This document shows positions 1 through 9,248 of a DNA stretch of 64,000 nucleotides, piece by piece. Location of the stretch: NCBI GenBank assembly GCA_023664365.1, contig JAMPFR010000003.1:1-64000 (forward strand), read 5' to 3'. The notes under the pieces were generated by a model. That model saw only the letters and a list, made by a program, of their open reading frames with translations, was not told the origin of the DNA and made no database searches. The position numbers and the translations under genes are program-made. Numbering within the stretch: position 1 is the stretch's first letter; each line of letters begins with the position of its first letter. This DNA comes from Acetatifactor muris. Its GTDB lineage: Bacteria; Bacillota; Clostridia; Lachnospirales; Lachnospiraceae.

Positions 1-55
1 ATATATGGTGGCGAAAAGATAGTTAAAATACTGATTTAATCAGCGTTTCCCTAAA

Positions 56-167
56 TCCATTTCTTCTCTAATCCATTTCTTCTCTGACCCATTTCTTCTC
101 TGATTCATTTCTTCTCTGATTCATTTCTTCTCTGATTCATTTCTTCTCTGATTCATTTCTTCTCTGA
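56..167. repeat. Seven tandem copies of a 16-bp unit
   Basis: Seven head-to-tail copies of a 16-bp unit of the form TTCATTTCTTCTCTGA. The last four copies are identical and the first three differ at one to three bases. The array lies downstream of the minus-strand rhamnulokinase gene. It has no spacers, so it is not a CRISPR array. It is a minisatellite-like array likely to vary in copy number between strains. No function can be read from it. Confidence 0.9.
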
Positions 168-231
168 CCCCGATCTTTTCTTTCCCCTTTTTCCAGGTCA
201 ACACCCCCACTGCAGGCAGCGGGCATCAGGC

Positions 232-1629
232 TTACCTAAATTCCCTGATTTCAAAGGATCGGCGTACACAGGCCCGGGCGTCTTTTAAGTCCGATAAATC
301 TCCCCCTGAAATCATCTGAACCGCCAGATTGCCGATGGCAGTGGCCTCTGTTGGACCTGCATAAACAGGCACTCCCGTCTCCTCTGCCGTCAGCCGGTTC
401 AGATAATCTGCATTAGCCCCTCCGCCTACGATGTGGATTCTGTCATAAACCTGTCCCGTAATTGTCCCAATTTCTTGAATGGTTTCCGCATAGCATTTTG
501 CCAGGCTGTTGTAAATGACGCAGGCCGTTTCCCCGATTCCATCGGGCACCTGCTGGCCGGATTCCCGGCAGGCCGCCTGCACCTCGGCCGTCATATCTGC
601 CGGAGCCAGAAACCTGTCGTCATTGCAGTCCACAACGGAGGATATAGTACACTTTTCCGCCAGTCCGCAGATCTCTCCGAAGCTTAAATCTCCTCCGATT
701 TCCTTTTTTACGGATTGAATCATCCACAGGCCCATAATATTTTTCAAATAGCGGAAACGGTAATCGCAGCCTCCTTCATTGGTCAGATTATGTTCCCTGC
801 TTGCAGAGGAGCAGTTTGCCTGTTCCAGCTCCGTTCCCATCAGCGACCAGGTGCCGGAGCTGATATACAGCGGCGAATCGCTGTCCGTGGGAACGGCAGC
901 CACCGCAGAACCGGTGTCATGAGTGGCGGGCGCCACCACCTTACAGTTAAAGCCCACTTCCTCCTGTATTTCCTTCCTCAGCTCCCCCAGAACAGTACCG
1001 GGAGTCACAATCTTCTGAAAAATCTTCTTCGGATACCCCAGCCGTTCAATCAAATCATAGTCCCAGTCCTTTGTGTCCGGGTTCACCAGCTGCCCCGTAG
1101 TGGCATTGGTGTATTCCGTAACCGCTGTTCCGGAAAGCAGATAATGAAAATAATCCGGTATCATCAAAAGTGTCTCCGCCTTCTCCAGACGGGAACCGTG
1201 CTGCTTTTTTAACGCCATCAGCTGATAAACGGTGTTAAAAATCTGCTTCTGAATGCCGGTCCTTGCATACAGCGCCTCTTCGCTGATGATTTTATAGACT
1301 TCTTCATCCATACCCCGGGTGCGCCCGTCCCGATAGGCAGTGGCATTGCCCAAGCGGCGCCCGGCTCCGTCCAGCAGGACAAAGTCCACGCCCCAGGTGT
1401 CCACGCCCACGCTGACCGGAATCTTTCCCGCTTCCCTGCACTTTTTCATGCCTGTTTTAATCTGGTCAAACAATTCATCCACATCCCAGACGCTCTCGCC
1501 ATCCCGCTCCTTCATTCCGTTGGGAAACCGATGAATCTCCTCCAGTTCCATTCTGCCGTCCTTCAGGGTTCCCAGAATGTGCCGTCCGCTGGACGCCCCT
1601 ATGTCGATCGCAAGATAATATTTGTTCAT
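232..1629 (-). CDS. rhaB: Rhamnulokinase
   Basis: FGGY-family sugar kinase that phosphorylates L-rhamnulose with ATP in cytoplasmic rhamnose catabolism. The N-terminal phosphate-binding motif AIDIGASSGR is at residues 7-16, GVDTWGVDF at 75-83, a catalytic-Asp motif HDTGSA is mid-protein, and the C-terminal FGGY domain carries IVGGGANADYLNRL. The length of 465 aa is normal for RhaB. The start is the ATG that gives the conserved N-terminus. No rhamnose isomerase or aldolase gene is in the window, so the rest of the pathway must lie to the left or elsewhere. GlpK and XylB relatives share the fold, but the N-terminal GASSGR and the HDTGSAVAAVP motif favour RhaB. Confidence 0.9.
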   Translation of the reverse strand: MNKYYLAIDIGASSGRHILGTLKDGRMELEEIHRFPNGMKERDGESVWDVDELFDQIKTGMKKCREAGKIPVSVGVDTWGVDFVLLDGAGRRLGNATAYRDGRTRGMDEEVYKIISEEALYARTGIQKQIFNTVYQLMALKKQHGSRLEKAETLLMIPDYFHYLLSGTAVTEYTNATTGQLVNPDTKDWDYDLIERLGYPKKIFQKIVTPGTVLGELRKEIQEEVGFNCKVVAPATHDTGSAVAAVPTDSDSPLYISSGTWSLMGTELEQANCSSASREHNLTNEGGCDYRFRYLKNIMGLWMIQSVKKEIGGDLSFGEICGLAEKCTISSVVDCNDDRFLAPADMTAEVQAACRESGQQVPDGIGETACVIYNSLAKCYAETIQEIGTITGQVYDRIHIVGGGANADYLNRLTAEETGVPVYAGPTEATAIGNLAVQMISGGDLSDLKDARACVRRSFEIREFR

Positions 1630-1717
1630 GCTGCCGCCCTCCGTTTATACCCGCAAGCCCGCGGTTATTATATTATAACATAAATCTTCTTCATTTACAT
1701 TAATATTTACAAGATTC

Positions 1718-1746
1718 TTGACTTTGCCACTCTACACTGATAAACT
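1718..1746 (+). promoter_or_regulatory. Sigma-A type promoter of trpB2
   Basis: TTGACT at 1718-1723, a 17-bp spacer and TAAACT at 1741-1746, ending about 30 bp before the start codon at 1776. AAGAGG just before the ATG serves as ribosome-binding site. The short leader leaves no room for a trp leader peptide or T-box. Confidence 0.6.
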
Positions 1747-1775
1747 GATTTCAAAAATGAAGAAAAGAGGTCATT

Positions 1776-3152
1776 ATGAGCAAAAACGAAATTCCTTATA
1801 AAATTTATCTCGAAGAAAAGGAAATGCCCACCGGGTGGTACAATGTGCGTGCGGATATGAAAACAAAGCCCGCGCCGCTTTTAAATCCCGCCACTCTGCA
1901 GCCCATGACCGCAGAGGAGCTTGGCGCCGTGTTCTGTGAAGAACTGGTTCGTCAGGAGCTGGACGACCGCAATCCCTATATTGCCATTCCTCAGGAAATT
2001 CTTGATTTTTATAAGATGTACCGTCCGTCGCCGCTGGTTCGGGCATACTGCCTGGAAAGGAAGCTGCAGACTCCGGCAAAAATTTACTACAAATTTGAAG
2101 GAAACAATACCAGCGGAAGCCATAAGCTGAACTCCGCCATTGCGCAGGCCTATTACGCCAAAAAGCAGGGGCTGAAGGGCGTCACCACAGAGACCGGCGC
2201 CGGCCAGTGGGGAACGGCCCTCTCTATGGCCTGCTCCTATTTTGACTTGGACTGTAAGGTTTTCATGGTAAAGGTATCCTATGAACAAAAACCCTTCCGC
2301 CGGGAGGTAATGCGCACCTACGGCGCCAGCGTGACGCCCTCCCCTTCCGAGACTACGGAGATAGGTAAGAAAATTCTGGCGGAGCATCCCGGCACCACCG
2401 GGAGCCTGGGATGCGCAATTTCCGAAGCCGTTGAAGCCGCAGCAAGCACGGAAGGTTACCGTTATGTTCTGGGCAGCGTGCTGAATCAGGTGCTGCTGCA
2501 CCAGTCTGTCATCGGCCTGGAGGCAAAGGCAGCCCTGGACAAATACGGAATCGTACCGGATATGATTATCGGCTGTGCGGGAGGCGGTTCCAACCTGGGC
2601 GGCCTGATTTCTCCCTTTATGGGTGAAAAGCTCCGGGGCGAACGGGATTACAAATTTATCGCCGTAGAACCCGCATCCTGCCCCAGCTTTACCAGAGGGC
2701 GCTATGCCTATGATTTCTGCGATACCGGAAGAGTCTGCCCGCTGGCAAAGATGTACACCTTGGGAAGCGGCTTTATTCCCTCTGCAAACCATGCCGGAGG
2801 CCTTCGCTATCACGGCATGAGCAGCACTCTCTCCCAGTTGTATGACGACGGCCTGATGGAAGCGAGAAGCGTGGAACAGACCTCTGTATTTGCCGCTGCG
2901 GAACAGTTCGCAAGAGTGGAAGGCATCCTGCCCGCTCCCGAAAGCGCTCACGCTATCAGAGTTGCCATCGACGAGGCAATGAAATGCAGGGAAACCGGCG
3001 AGGAGAAAACCATCCTGTTCGGCCTTACCGGTACCGGCTATTTTGACATGGTAGCATACGAAAAATATAACAACGGAGAGATGACGGATTATATTCCCAC
3101 AGATTCAGACCTTGAAAAAGGCTTTGCAGGCCTGCCGGAGGTTGACGGATAA
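1776..3152 (+). CDS. trpB: Tryptophan synthase beta chain, TrpB2-type
   Basis: PLP enzyme of the TrpB2 branch, which condenses indole with serine to give tryptophan. The PLP lysine is K117 in GSHKLNSA, the catalytic Glu lies in TETGAGQWGTAL, and GCAGGGSN is the cofactor phosphate loop. The length of 458 aa and the N-terminal extension fit TrpB2 rather than the roughly 400-aa TrpB1 that partners TrpA. The gene stands alone with its own promoter and terminator and no other trp genes nearby. This is typical of TrpB2 and suggests indole salvage or a related beta-elimination role. The family assignment is secure; the physiological substrate is inferred. Confidence 0.88.
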   Translation: MSKNEIPYKIYLEEKEMPTGWYNVRADMKTKPAPLLNPATLQPMTAEELGAVFCEELVRQELDDRNPYIAIPQEILDFYKMYRPSPLVRAYCLERKLQTPAKIYYKFEGNNTSGSHKLNSAIAQAYYAKKQGLKGVTTETGAGQWGTALSMACSYFDLDCKVFMVKVSYEQKPFRREVMRTYGASVTPSPSETTEIGKKILAEHPGTTGSLGCAISEAVEAAASTEGYRYVLGSVLNQVLLHQSVIGLEAKAALDKYGIVPDMIIGCAGGGSNLGGLISPFMGEKLRGERDYKFIAVEPASCPSFTRGRYAYDFCDTGRVCPLAKMYTLGSGFIPSANHAGGLRYHGMSSTLSQLYDDGLMEARSVEQTSVFAAAEQFARVEGILPAPESAHAIRVAIDEAMKCRETGEEKTILFGLTGTGYFDMVAYEKYNNGEMTDYIPTDSDLEKGFAGLPEVDG

Positions 3153-3187
3153 TCATTAAGAGAATTCTGTTGTCATGAATTATAGGG

Positions 3188-3224
3188 GTGGGAACCGCAT
3201 ATGGATGCGGTTCCCGCCTTTTTT
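3188..3224. terminator. Bidirectional rho-independent terminator
   Basis: An 11-bp perfect stem (GGGAACCGCAT at 3190-3200 with its complement at 3205-3215) has loop ATGG and is followed by six T residues. It separates the convergent trpB gene and the PocR chemoreceptor gene. Just left of it, at about 3163-3178, is half of the terminator-linked palindrome repeat seen at 9116, 11871 and 41405. Confidence 0.85.
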
Positions 3225-3993
3225 ACTCACGCATTGCTTCCACAGCGGCGCTTATATTCTTCACGATTTCTTCAATTTCCTTATTCACCACGCTGCTGCG
3301 GCCTGACAGCTTGCCCACTTCCTTTGCCACCACGGCAAAGCCGTCCCCTGCGCTGCCTGCCCTTGCAGCCTCTATGCTGGCATTCAGAGCCAGCATTCTC
3401 TGCTTATTCTGCAGTTCCTTCAGTTCGGTGGTCATGGTGGTGATCTGCTCCACCAGGTTATGGGTCTCCTCCACGCCCTTCGTCAGCTTTTCCCGCACCA
3501 CCTTATTTTTCATCTTGGCATACTCTGCGTTGATAAAATTATTCAGAGTCTCCCCCAACAGCCTGGCGGAAGCATTAATTGCCTTCTCTGTCCGCACATT
3601 CACCTTGTGAAGCGCTTCTATGTACTGGTCTTCATTGACGCCGATCTCCCGGGCCACCCGGCGGAACTTCTCCTCGTCAGGCTCCGCAGGCAATACCTGT
3701 CCGCCGATGACAGAGCCCACTTTCTGCCCCTCGATCTCAAGCGGAATGCCGAAGTCGATCAGGCCTGCGTGACAATGATACACCCCCTGGCCCTCTCTGT
3801 CGCACTTCTCACATCTGGCGCAGCCCTCGCTGCTTCCTCTGGTCAGCTTGATGCAAAAATCCGTAAAGTTGTAGCACTGGGAAATATATTTCCCGTCCGC
3901 TCCCACAGCCACCGTTGCAAGCCCTGTAGCCGCCGCCCAGTTTGCCATAATGTCCTCAAACCTTTTCATATCGGTAAACTCTTTAATATCCAT
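3223..3993 (-). CDS. Soluble PocR-domain chemoreceptor
   Basis: Cytoplasmic sensor of 256 aa. An N-terminal PocR ligand-binding domain (about residues 5-150, rich in Cys: [21 protein letters not shown]) is fused to a short methyl-accepting signalling domain (about 155-256) with the conserved hairpin tip region around [12 protein letters not shown]. It has no membrane segment and no HAMP domain, and the signalling helices are shorter than in full chemoreceptors. The start at 3993 is chosen because AGGAGGGG lies just upstream; a longer reading to 4035 lacks such a site. PocR domains bind small hydrocarbon-type ligands such as propanediol, so a link to rhamnose or fucose breakdown products is possible but inferred. 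Confidence 0.8.
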   Translation of the reverse strand: MDIKEFTDMKRFEDIMANWAAATGLATVAVGADGKYISQCYNFTDFCIKLTRGSSEGCARCEKCDREGQGVYHCHAGLIDFGIPLEIEGQKVGSVIGGQVLPAEPDEEKFRRVAREIGVNEDQYIEALHKVNVRTEKAINASARLLGETLNNFINAEYAKMKNKVVREKLTKGVEETHNLVEQITTMTTELKELQNKQRMLALNASIEAARAGSAGDGFAVVAKEVGKLSGRSSVVNKEIEEIVKNISAAVEAMRE

Positions 3994-4066
3994 CCTACCC
4001 CTCCTGTCTCTGCACTTGGTAAAATTATACCACAATCATTGCTCTATCACAAGAAGCAAGAATCTT

Positions 4067-4123
4067 ATTTCGGCAATTTTATTTCCGCAATTTTATTTCC
4101 GCAATTGTATTTCCGCTAATTTT
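4067..4123. repeat. Four tandem 14-bp units
   Basis: Four near-identical copies of ATTTCCGCAATTTT lie upstream of the PocR chemoreceptor start and immediately beyond the stop of the radical SAM gene. The third and fourth copies carry small changes. It is an AT-rich microrepeat with no visible function. Confidence 0.8.
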
Positions 4124-4131
4124 ATTCCTTT

Positions 4132-4884
4132 TTATGGCCTGTACTCATTCAGGATATCGGTTATATTTTTCTGATACACATTGCCGTTCAGCACATCTCC
4201 GTTTGGCGAAAAGCTGATTGCCCTTATGTCTTCCGAATCCTCCTCATAGGGACTTGCATACTCCTTATTTTCATCAAAATATTCTCCCAGATACCTGAGC
4301 GCATTTCCGCCGGGGAATATAACGTTTCCTGCGCCGGCCGGAATGTCCGAAGCTTCAAACTTTTCGATGATTTCCCTGGTTTTAACATTATAAGGATTAT
4401 TGTCCTCCGCACTGACAAGCCAGGCGGGATTTAATATGACAGATACGCCTGTTTCCCGGACACACTCGGCAAAATATCTGACCGGCTCTAAAGGTATCGT
4501 CTCCTGATGGAACGCATCCACCGACAGCAGGATCCTGCCTGCGCCGCTTTCTGCCAGCGCCCCGGCAACCTCCTGTATCCGCTTGCTGTCCTTTGTAAAA
4601 AAGCCGTTTGTAATCAAATCCCTTTGGGGTATTCCCAGCTCCCACGCCGCTTTATGTATTTTACACACCACGTCAGGATAAAGCAGCGGCTCTCCGCCAA
4701 AAGTCATCAGTGACTTAATCCTGTAATTTCGGCACACCTCACGAATTACATTTACTGCAATATCTGCATCAATGTGTCCTGCGCAGGAGCTGTGGTCTCC
4801 CTCAGAGCAATGCTTGCAGCTTCCCGTGCAGGCCATGGTGACGACAAACTCGAGCCTGTTCAGATTCTTAACGTATTCATTCAT
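4132..4884 (-). CDS. Radical SAM protein
   Basis: Radical SAM enzyme of 250 aa. The 4Fe-4S motif CxxxCxxC is C19, C23 and C26 in ACTGSCKHCS, followed by the FGGEPLLYP motif that binds the SAM amino group. It lacks the C-terminal Cys-rich SPASM domain of peptide-modifying maturases. No precursor peptide gene is visible next to it. Its substrate cannot be read from sequence. It is shorter than most anaerobic sulfatase-maturase relatives and could be a stand-alone activase. Confidence 0.75.
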   Translation of the reverse strand: MNEYVKNLNRLEFVVTMACTGSCKHCSEGDHSSCAGHIDADIAVNVIREVCRNYRIKSLMTFGGEPLLYPDVVCKIHKAAWELGIPQRDLITNGFFTKDSKRIQEVAGALAESGAGRILLSVDAFHQETIPLEPVRYFAECVRETGVSVILNPAWLVSAEDNNPYNVKTREIIEKFEASDIPAGAGNVIFPGGNALRYLGEYFDENKEYASPYEEDSEDIRAISFSPNGDVLNGNVYQKNITDILNEYRP

Positions 4885-4995
4885 AAAAGGTTACCTCCGT
4901 TTATTCTCCCACTTCATCCACACTATACCATAACTACATATCACCTACAATGTTTTTTGCCATTACTGCTTTTATATGGTCTGTTGCTTTTGGGA

Positions 4996-5010
4996 CTTTT
5001 CTGGTATAAT
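4996..5010 (+). promoter_or_regulatory. Extended -10 promoter of the deaminase gene
   Basis: TGGTATAAT, an extended -10 with TATAAT at 5005-5010, lies about 30 bp upstream of the ATG at 5042. The -35 match is poor (TTGCTT at 15-bp spacing), which fits an extended -10 promoter. Confidence 0.45.
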
Positions 5011-5041
5011 GGAGACAGCTTGTTTAGAAAAGAGGTGCCAT

Positions 5042-5509
5042 ATGACCAAACTTATCGGCCGCCCTGAATCCATAAAAAGAGACCCTGCCATCGAAAAAGA
5101 GCTGTACCGCCAGGCTGCAGCACTGATCGAGCGCCGCTATCCCACCGGGTGGGGCGGCGCAGGCGTAGTACATACAGCAAACGGACATTATTTTACAAGC
5201 GTCAGCATTGACACAGCTAATGCTTCCGCCATTTTGTGCATCGAAACAGGGGCAATATTAGAGGCTCATAAATATAATGAGAAGGTCACGCATTGTATGT
5301 GTCTGGTTCGGGAAAATGAAAACGCTCCCTTTAAAGTTCTTTCACCCTGCGGAATATGCCAGGAACGCCTGCGTTTCTGGGGCGAAGCCGTGCAGGTAGC
5401 TGTTAACGCGGAGGATGATTCTCTATTGTTTGTTAGCTTAGGCGAACTGCAGCCCTACCATTGGACAAAGGCATACCCTGCCTATTCACTGGAGCATTTT
5501 GAAGAATAA
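5042..5509 (+). CDS. Cytidine/blasticidin deaminase-like protein
   Basis: Zinc-dependent nucleoside deaminase fold of 155 aa. The zinc and proton-shuttle motif is C66-I-E68 and the second zinc motif is PCGIC (C103 and C106), spaced as in cytidine deaminase and blasticidin-S deaminase. It differs from housekeeping Cdd in the CIETGAI motif (usually CAERTAI) and in an N-terminal extension, so it is better called deaminase-like. The start at 5042 follows GAGGTGCCAT; a longer frame from 4976 would run through the promoter and is rejected. Confidence 0.75.
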   Translation: MTKLIGRPESIKRDPAIEKELYRQAAALIERRYPTGWGGAGVVHTANGHYFTSVSIDTANASAILCIETGAILEAHKYNEKVTHCMCLVRENENAPFKVLSPCGICQERLRFWGEAVQVAVNAEDDSLLFVSLGELQPYHWTKAYPAYSLEHFEE

Positions 5510-5579
5510 CAACAATCCGCGGCTTGCCTATGAAAAAGTTTAACCCGTAAATTTAAATTGACACAGAAAGGAATTCCCT

Positions 5580-7598
5580 ATGACAAACATTACCATACAT
5601 ACATCCAAGGTTCTGAATACCGTGAGTCCCTTGCTCTACGGCGTCTTTTTTGAAGACATTAATTACGGGGGCGACGGAGGCCTGTACGGGGAACTGATTG
5701 CCAACCGTTCCTTTGAATATTATGAGCGGGAGGTAAATCCCGCCGAAAGGCCCGCAGATGCTCCCGACATACGGACCATGTGCTGGGAGGCCGTAGGGGA
5801 CTGCCGGTTTTCCATAGGAAGCCGTTTCCCTTTAAGTAAGGCCCACAGAAATTATGCCCACCTGTCCGGCATGGCCGGAACCGGCATCCGCAGCCTGGGC
5901 TTCTGCGGGGAAGGGCTGGCAGTCCGGGAAGGGCAGACCTTCCGCTTTTCCTGCTATGCCAGAAACACGCTGCCCCTGAAGCTGACCGCGAGACTCTCAG
6001 ACAAGGTCGGGAACCTGTACGGAAGCAAAACCTTCTCTCTGGTGCGGGCGGGACATGGCTGGTCGAAATACAGTCTGACCCTTACCGCCACAGGAGACTG
6101 CAGCAGGGTATACCCCGAAATCCTTCTGGAATCGGAAGGCACTGTGGATTTGGATCTTATATCCCTTTTCCCGGCGGACACCTTTCACGGCAGGGAGAAC
6201 GGGATGCGCCGGGACATAGCCGAAATGCTGCAGGAGCTTCATCCGTCCTTCATGCGTTTTCCCGGCGGCTGTATCGTGGAGGGGCGCAGCTTTGAAAATA
6301 TGTACTGTTGGAAGGATACCATCGGCCCGCTTCCGGAGCGCCGCACCAACTGGAACCGCTGGCAGATGGAGGAATACCAGCTTAAGGGGCAGTCCTCCCC
6401 GGATTATTTTCAGTCCTACGGCCTGGGTTACTATGAATATTTCTGTTTTTGCGAAGATTTGGGGGCAAAGCCCGTTCCCGTTATGAATGTGGGAATGACC
6501 TGTCAGTGGCATGAAGCCCTGCTGGCGGATATGGATAAGCTTGACAAGTGGATTCAGGATATACTTGATCTGATTGAATTTGCAAACGGCCCGACAGACA
6601 GCGAATGGGGCCGGAAGCGGGCGGAAATGGGGCATCCCGCCCCCTTTAAGCTGGAGTATATCGGCGTCGGCAACGAACAGTGGGGCGAGGTATATTTTCA
6701 GCGTTATGAAGCCTTTCAAAAGGTACTGGCGGCAAAACATCCTGAAATCAGGCTGATTACCTGTGCGGGCTGGACCTCCGATGGCGAGGATTTCGACACA
6801 GCCTACCGCTGGATGCAGGCCAACAAAGACAAGGCATATGCGGTAGATGAACATTTTTACAAATCGCCGGAATGGTTTCTGGAAAATATACACCGCTATG
6901 ACAGCTACGACCGGAGCCTGCCAAAGGTGTTTGCCGGGGAGTATGCCGCCCACACCCACGAGGACACTGACAAACGCGCGTGCAACTGGTATGCGGCTCT
7001 GTGTGAAGCCGCCTTTCTCACGGGACTTGAACGGAACGCAGACCATGTAGTCATGTCCTGCTATGCTCCCCTGTTGGGACGCACGGGGCATCAGCAATGG
7101 CAGCCGGATCTGATCTGGTTCGACAACGAAGGCGTCTACGGCACCCCCAGCTACTATGTACAGCAATTATTTTCCTGCAATCTGGGAACCACGCTGGTGG
7201 AGACGATCCTGGAGGAAGAAGACAGCCTGGCTTCCCTGGCAGCGACGGCCCCGGATGAAGGAGACAGCCTGGCTTCCCTGGCAGAACCCGCCCGGCTTGC
7301 CGGAGGAGCCCTTCATGTCTCCTCCACCCTGTCCGATGACGGAAAACATCTTTATGTGAAACTGGTGAATCTGGATGATAAGCCACAGGAAATCAGACTG
7401 CAGACTGATCGGCCGATTCGGGCCTGCCGCCTTCAGTTTCTTTCCGCCGGGCTTGAGGATGTAAATTCTCACGCTGCTCCCCGGAAGGTGTACCCCGCGG
7501 AGGAAGCCTGTCCCCTGTCCGACGGCACAGACTCAAACAGCCTGCGGCTGCAGCTGAAAGCCTACAGCGTTACGGTTCTGGCCTGCTCCCTGGGCTGA
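5580..7598 (+). CDS. Alpha-L-arabinofuranosidase, GH51
   Basis: Retaining glycosidase that removes arabinose side chains from arabino-oligosaccharides. The acid/base is E366 in GVGNEQWGE and the likely nucleophile E454 in VFAGEYAAH. The N-terminal motif SPLLYGVFFEDINYGGDGGLYGELI and a carbohydrate-binding-like insert before the barrel fit the long (about 650 aa) GH51 subtype. It has no signal peptide, so it should act inside the cell on imported oligosaccharides. Between the barrel and the C-terminal beta domain, residues of about 543-575 contain a duplicated DSLASLA motif coded by a DNA repeat; most relatives would have a short loop there. The neighbouring alpha-galactosidase on the opposite strand also acts on plant glycans. 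Confidence 0.9.
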   Translation: MTNITIHTSKVLNTVSPLLYGVFFEDINYGGDGGLYGELIANRSFEYYEREVNPAERPADAPDIRTMCWEAVGDCRFSIGSRFPLSKAHRNYAHLSGMAGTGIRSLGFCGEGLAVREGQTFRFSCYARNTLPLKLTARLSDKVGNLYGSKTFSLVRAGHGWSKYSLTLTATGDCSRVYPEILLESEGTVDLDLISLFPADTFHGRENGMRRDIAEMLQELHPSFMRFPGGCIVEGRSFENMYCWKDTIGPLPERRTNWNRWQMEEYQLKGQSSPDYFQSYGLGYYEYFCFCEDLGAKPVPVMNVGMTCQWHEALLADMDKLDKWIQDILDLIEFANGPTDSEWGRKRAEMGHPAPFKLEYIGVGNEQWGEVYFQRYEAFQKVLAAKHPEIRLITCAGWTSDGEDFDTAYRWMQANKDKAYAVDEHFYKSPEWFLENIHRYDSYDRSLPKVFAGEYAAHTHEDTDKRACNWYAALCEAAFLTGLERNADHVVMSCYAPLLGRTGHQQWQPDLIWFDNEGVYGTPSYYVQQLFSCNLGTTLVETILEEEDSLASLAATAPDEGDSLASLAEPARLAGGALHVSSTLSDDGKHLYVKLVNLDDKPQEIRLQTDRPIRACRLQFLSAGLEDVNSHAAPRKVYPAEEACPLSDGTDSNSLRLQLKAYSVTVLACSLG

Positions 7599-7631
7599 AC
7601 TGCTTTTTGCAGCTTTCAGAGGACGTTTCCC

Positions 7632-8939
7632 TCACTGGTTCCCGTACACCGCACAGGCATGGGCGGGCAGCTTTACCTTCAGGATTCCCTCAGAGACTGC
7701 AGCGTTCTCTCCTGTCCAGAGTTCAGTAAACCCTGTAGGCTCCGCCCCTGCATCCGCTGAGAATCCTGCGTCAGCCAGATTGACGGACAACTCTGCTTCT
7801 TCCTCGCTTAAATTGAACAGCGCCACATACTCTGCCCTTGTCTCCTCATTTGCCGCCTTCCAGACCGCTTTCCTGTCATCCAGGCAAAGCTGTCTGGGTC
7901 TGCACTTGGGAGTCAGCATGGCAAGCACTCTTTTGTTTGTCAGCAGGGCCAACGTATCGCTGTCCAACTTCGTCAGCTCCGCTCCTATCATCAGCGGAGA
8001 GCCGAACAGACACCACAGCGTCATCATGGTACGGGCTTCAGCAATGGTGAAATTGGTGGTGCGTTCCCGGCCAAAGCCCTTGCCGAGAAACCCTAACGGC
8101 AGCATATCACAATCCGGGAAACACCCCTCCGCCACATGATTCTGCCAGAGTTCACAGCGGTGGAACATGTCCTTTAACAGCTTCCAGTCATCCCAGAAAT
8201 CGTCCGTAATACGCCACATATTGGCATAGGTTTCATAATGCCAGGCCTGCTCAATCAGCGCAGGGCCGGGAGACAGGGAAAGCACAATTTCCCTGCCGCA
8301 TTTCTGAATTGCCTTTGCCAGCATCTCTATCTCATGGCGGGCCGAATACGGGTTGTGAGGATACACGTTCGTATTGCAGATATCGTCACACTTGATGAAA
8401 TCCACGCCCCACTCCGCATACAGCTCCAGAATGGAATCATAATATGCCTGCCCCTCCGGCATATCACGAACGCCGTACATATCCGGGTTCCAGCCGCATA
8501 TGGAGGAAGGATTTGCAATCTCGGCAGCCGTCGTCTCCGTCCCCTTCACAGGCATATGTTTATGCGCTGCAATTCTGGGAATTCCCCGCATAATATGGAT
8601 ACCGAACTTCAGTCCCAGCGAGTGAATGTAATCCGCCAGCGGCTTGAAGCCCGCTCCGTCGACGGAAGAAGGAAACCGCTCCGGATCAGGCAGCAGCCTG
8701 CCGAACTCATCCATCTCCAGATCGTTAAAGGGTATGTACTGGTACTTGTCCCTCCGGCTTCCTGCGCCATGGGCAAACCACTCAATGTCAACTACCACAT
8801 ACTGCCAGCCAAACTCCTTCAGGTTTGCCGCCATATAGTCAGCGTTGGCCCTGACCCGGTCTTCATTTACCGTAGTGTCATAGTAATCATAGCTGTTCCA
8901 CCCCATGGGCGGCGTCAATGCAAATTTATTCTTGTCCAT
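7632..8939 (-). CDS. Alpha-galactosidase, GH27
   Basis: Glycosidase of 435 aa hydrolysing terminal alpha-galactose residues, as in raffinose or galactomannan oligomers. The family start motif TPPMGWNSYDYY is at residues 9-20, the nucleophile D185 in FIKCDDICN, and the acid/base Asp in RITDD (243-247). No signal peptide is present, so it is cytoplasmic. The start at 8939 follows GAAAGGAAAAAT; a longer reading frame to 8993 adds 18 residues without similarity to the family. It is convergent with the GH51 gene and its product probably serves the same glycan diet. Confidence 0.88.
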   Translation of the reverse strand: MDKNKFALTPPMGWNSYDYYDTTVNEDRVRANADYMAANLKEFGWQYVVVDIEWFAHGAGSRRDKYQYIPFNDLEMDEFGRLLPDPERFPSSVDGAGFKPLADYIHSLGLKFGIHIMRGIPRIAAHKHMPVKGTETTAAEIANPSSICGWNPDMYGVRDMPEGQAYYDSILELYAEWGVDFIKCDDICNTNVYPHNPYSARHEIEMLAKAIQKCGREIVLSLSPGPALIEQAWHYETYANMWRITDDFWDDWKLLKDMFHRCELWQNHVAEGCFPDCDMLPLGFLGKGFGRERTTNFTIAEARTMMTLWCLFGSPLMIGAELTKLDSDTLALLTNKRVLAMLTPKCRPRQLCLDDRKAVWKAANEETRAEYVALFNLSEEEAELSVNLADAGFSADAGAEPTGFTELWTGENAAVSEGILKVKLPAHACAVYGNQ

Positions 8940-9115
8940 ATTTTTCCTTTCTTCCGCAGGCTTACTCTTTGGCGCCTTTCGGACACACAGCATCAGCCAT
9001 ATTTATAACTGCTCTACGTTTGATTATACTGCAACATCCCCCTTTTACACAATCCCCGAATCATTCGGTTTTTATCACAAAAAACTTTTTTGACGCCCAC
9101 GCCGGCGAACCGCAA

Positions 9116-9148
9116 CAATAGAATTCTCGCTTTGCGGGAATTCTATTG
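9116..9148. repeat. Terminator-linked palindrome, copy 1
   Basis: A 33-bp palindrome with arms CAATAGAATTC and GAATTCTATTG extended by a TCGC/GCGG pairing and a 3-nt loop. It abuts the hsp20 terminator, and on the minus strand reads straight on from its T-tract through TCATGA. Sister copies are at 11871-11903 and 41405-41435, and a half copy is at about 3163. Confidence 0.85.
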
Positions 9149-9153
9149 TCATG

Positions 9154-9184
9154 AAAAAGAGCCGCCGGCCTTCACCGGCAGCTC
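9154..9184 (-). terminator. Rho-independent terminator of hsp20
   Basis: On the minus strand, a 10-bp stem GAGCTGCCGG/CCGGCGGCTC with one T-G wobble and loop TGAAGG is followed by TTTTT. It lies 65 bp after the hsp20 stop codon. Confidence 0.85.
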
Positions 9185-9248
9185 CGCAGCAGTTACATCT
9201 CACACACTCCGTTCGCAAAGCTTTGCTTCGCGCTTTCCGTCGCTTTGC

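Noticed and set aside
56-167. Possible CRISPR array
   Set aside because: The 16-bp units follow each other without spacers and no cas gene is present; it is a tandem repeat.
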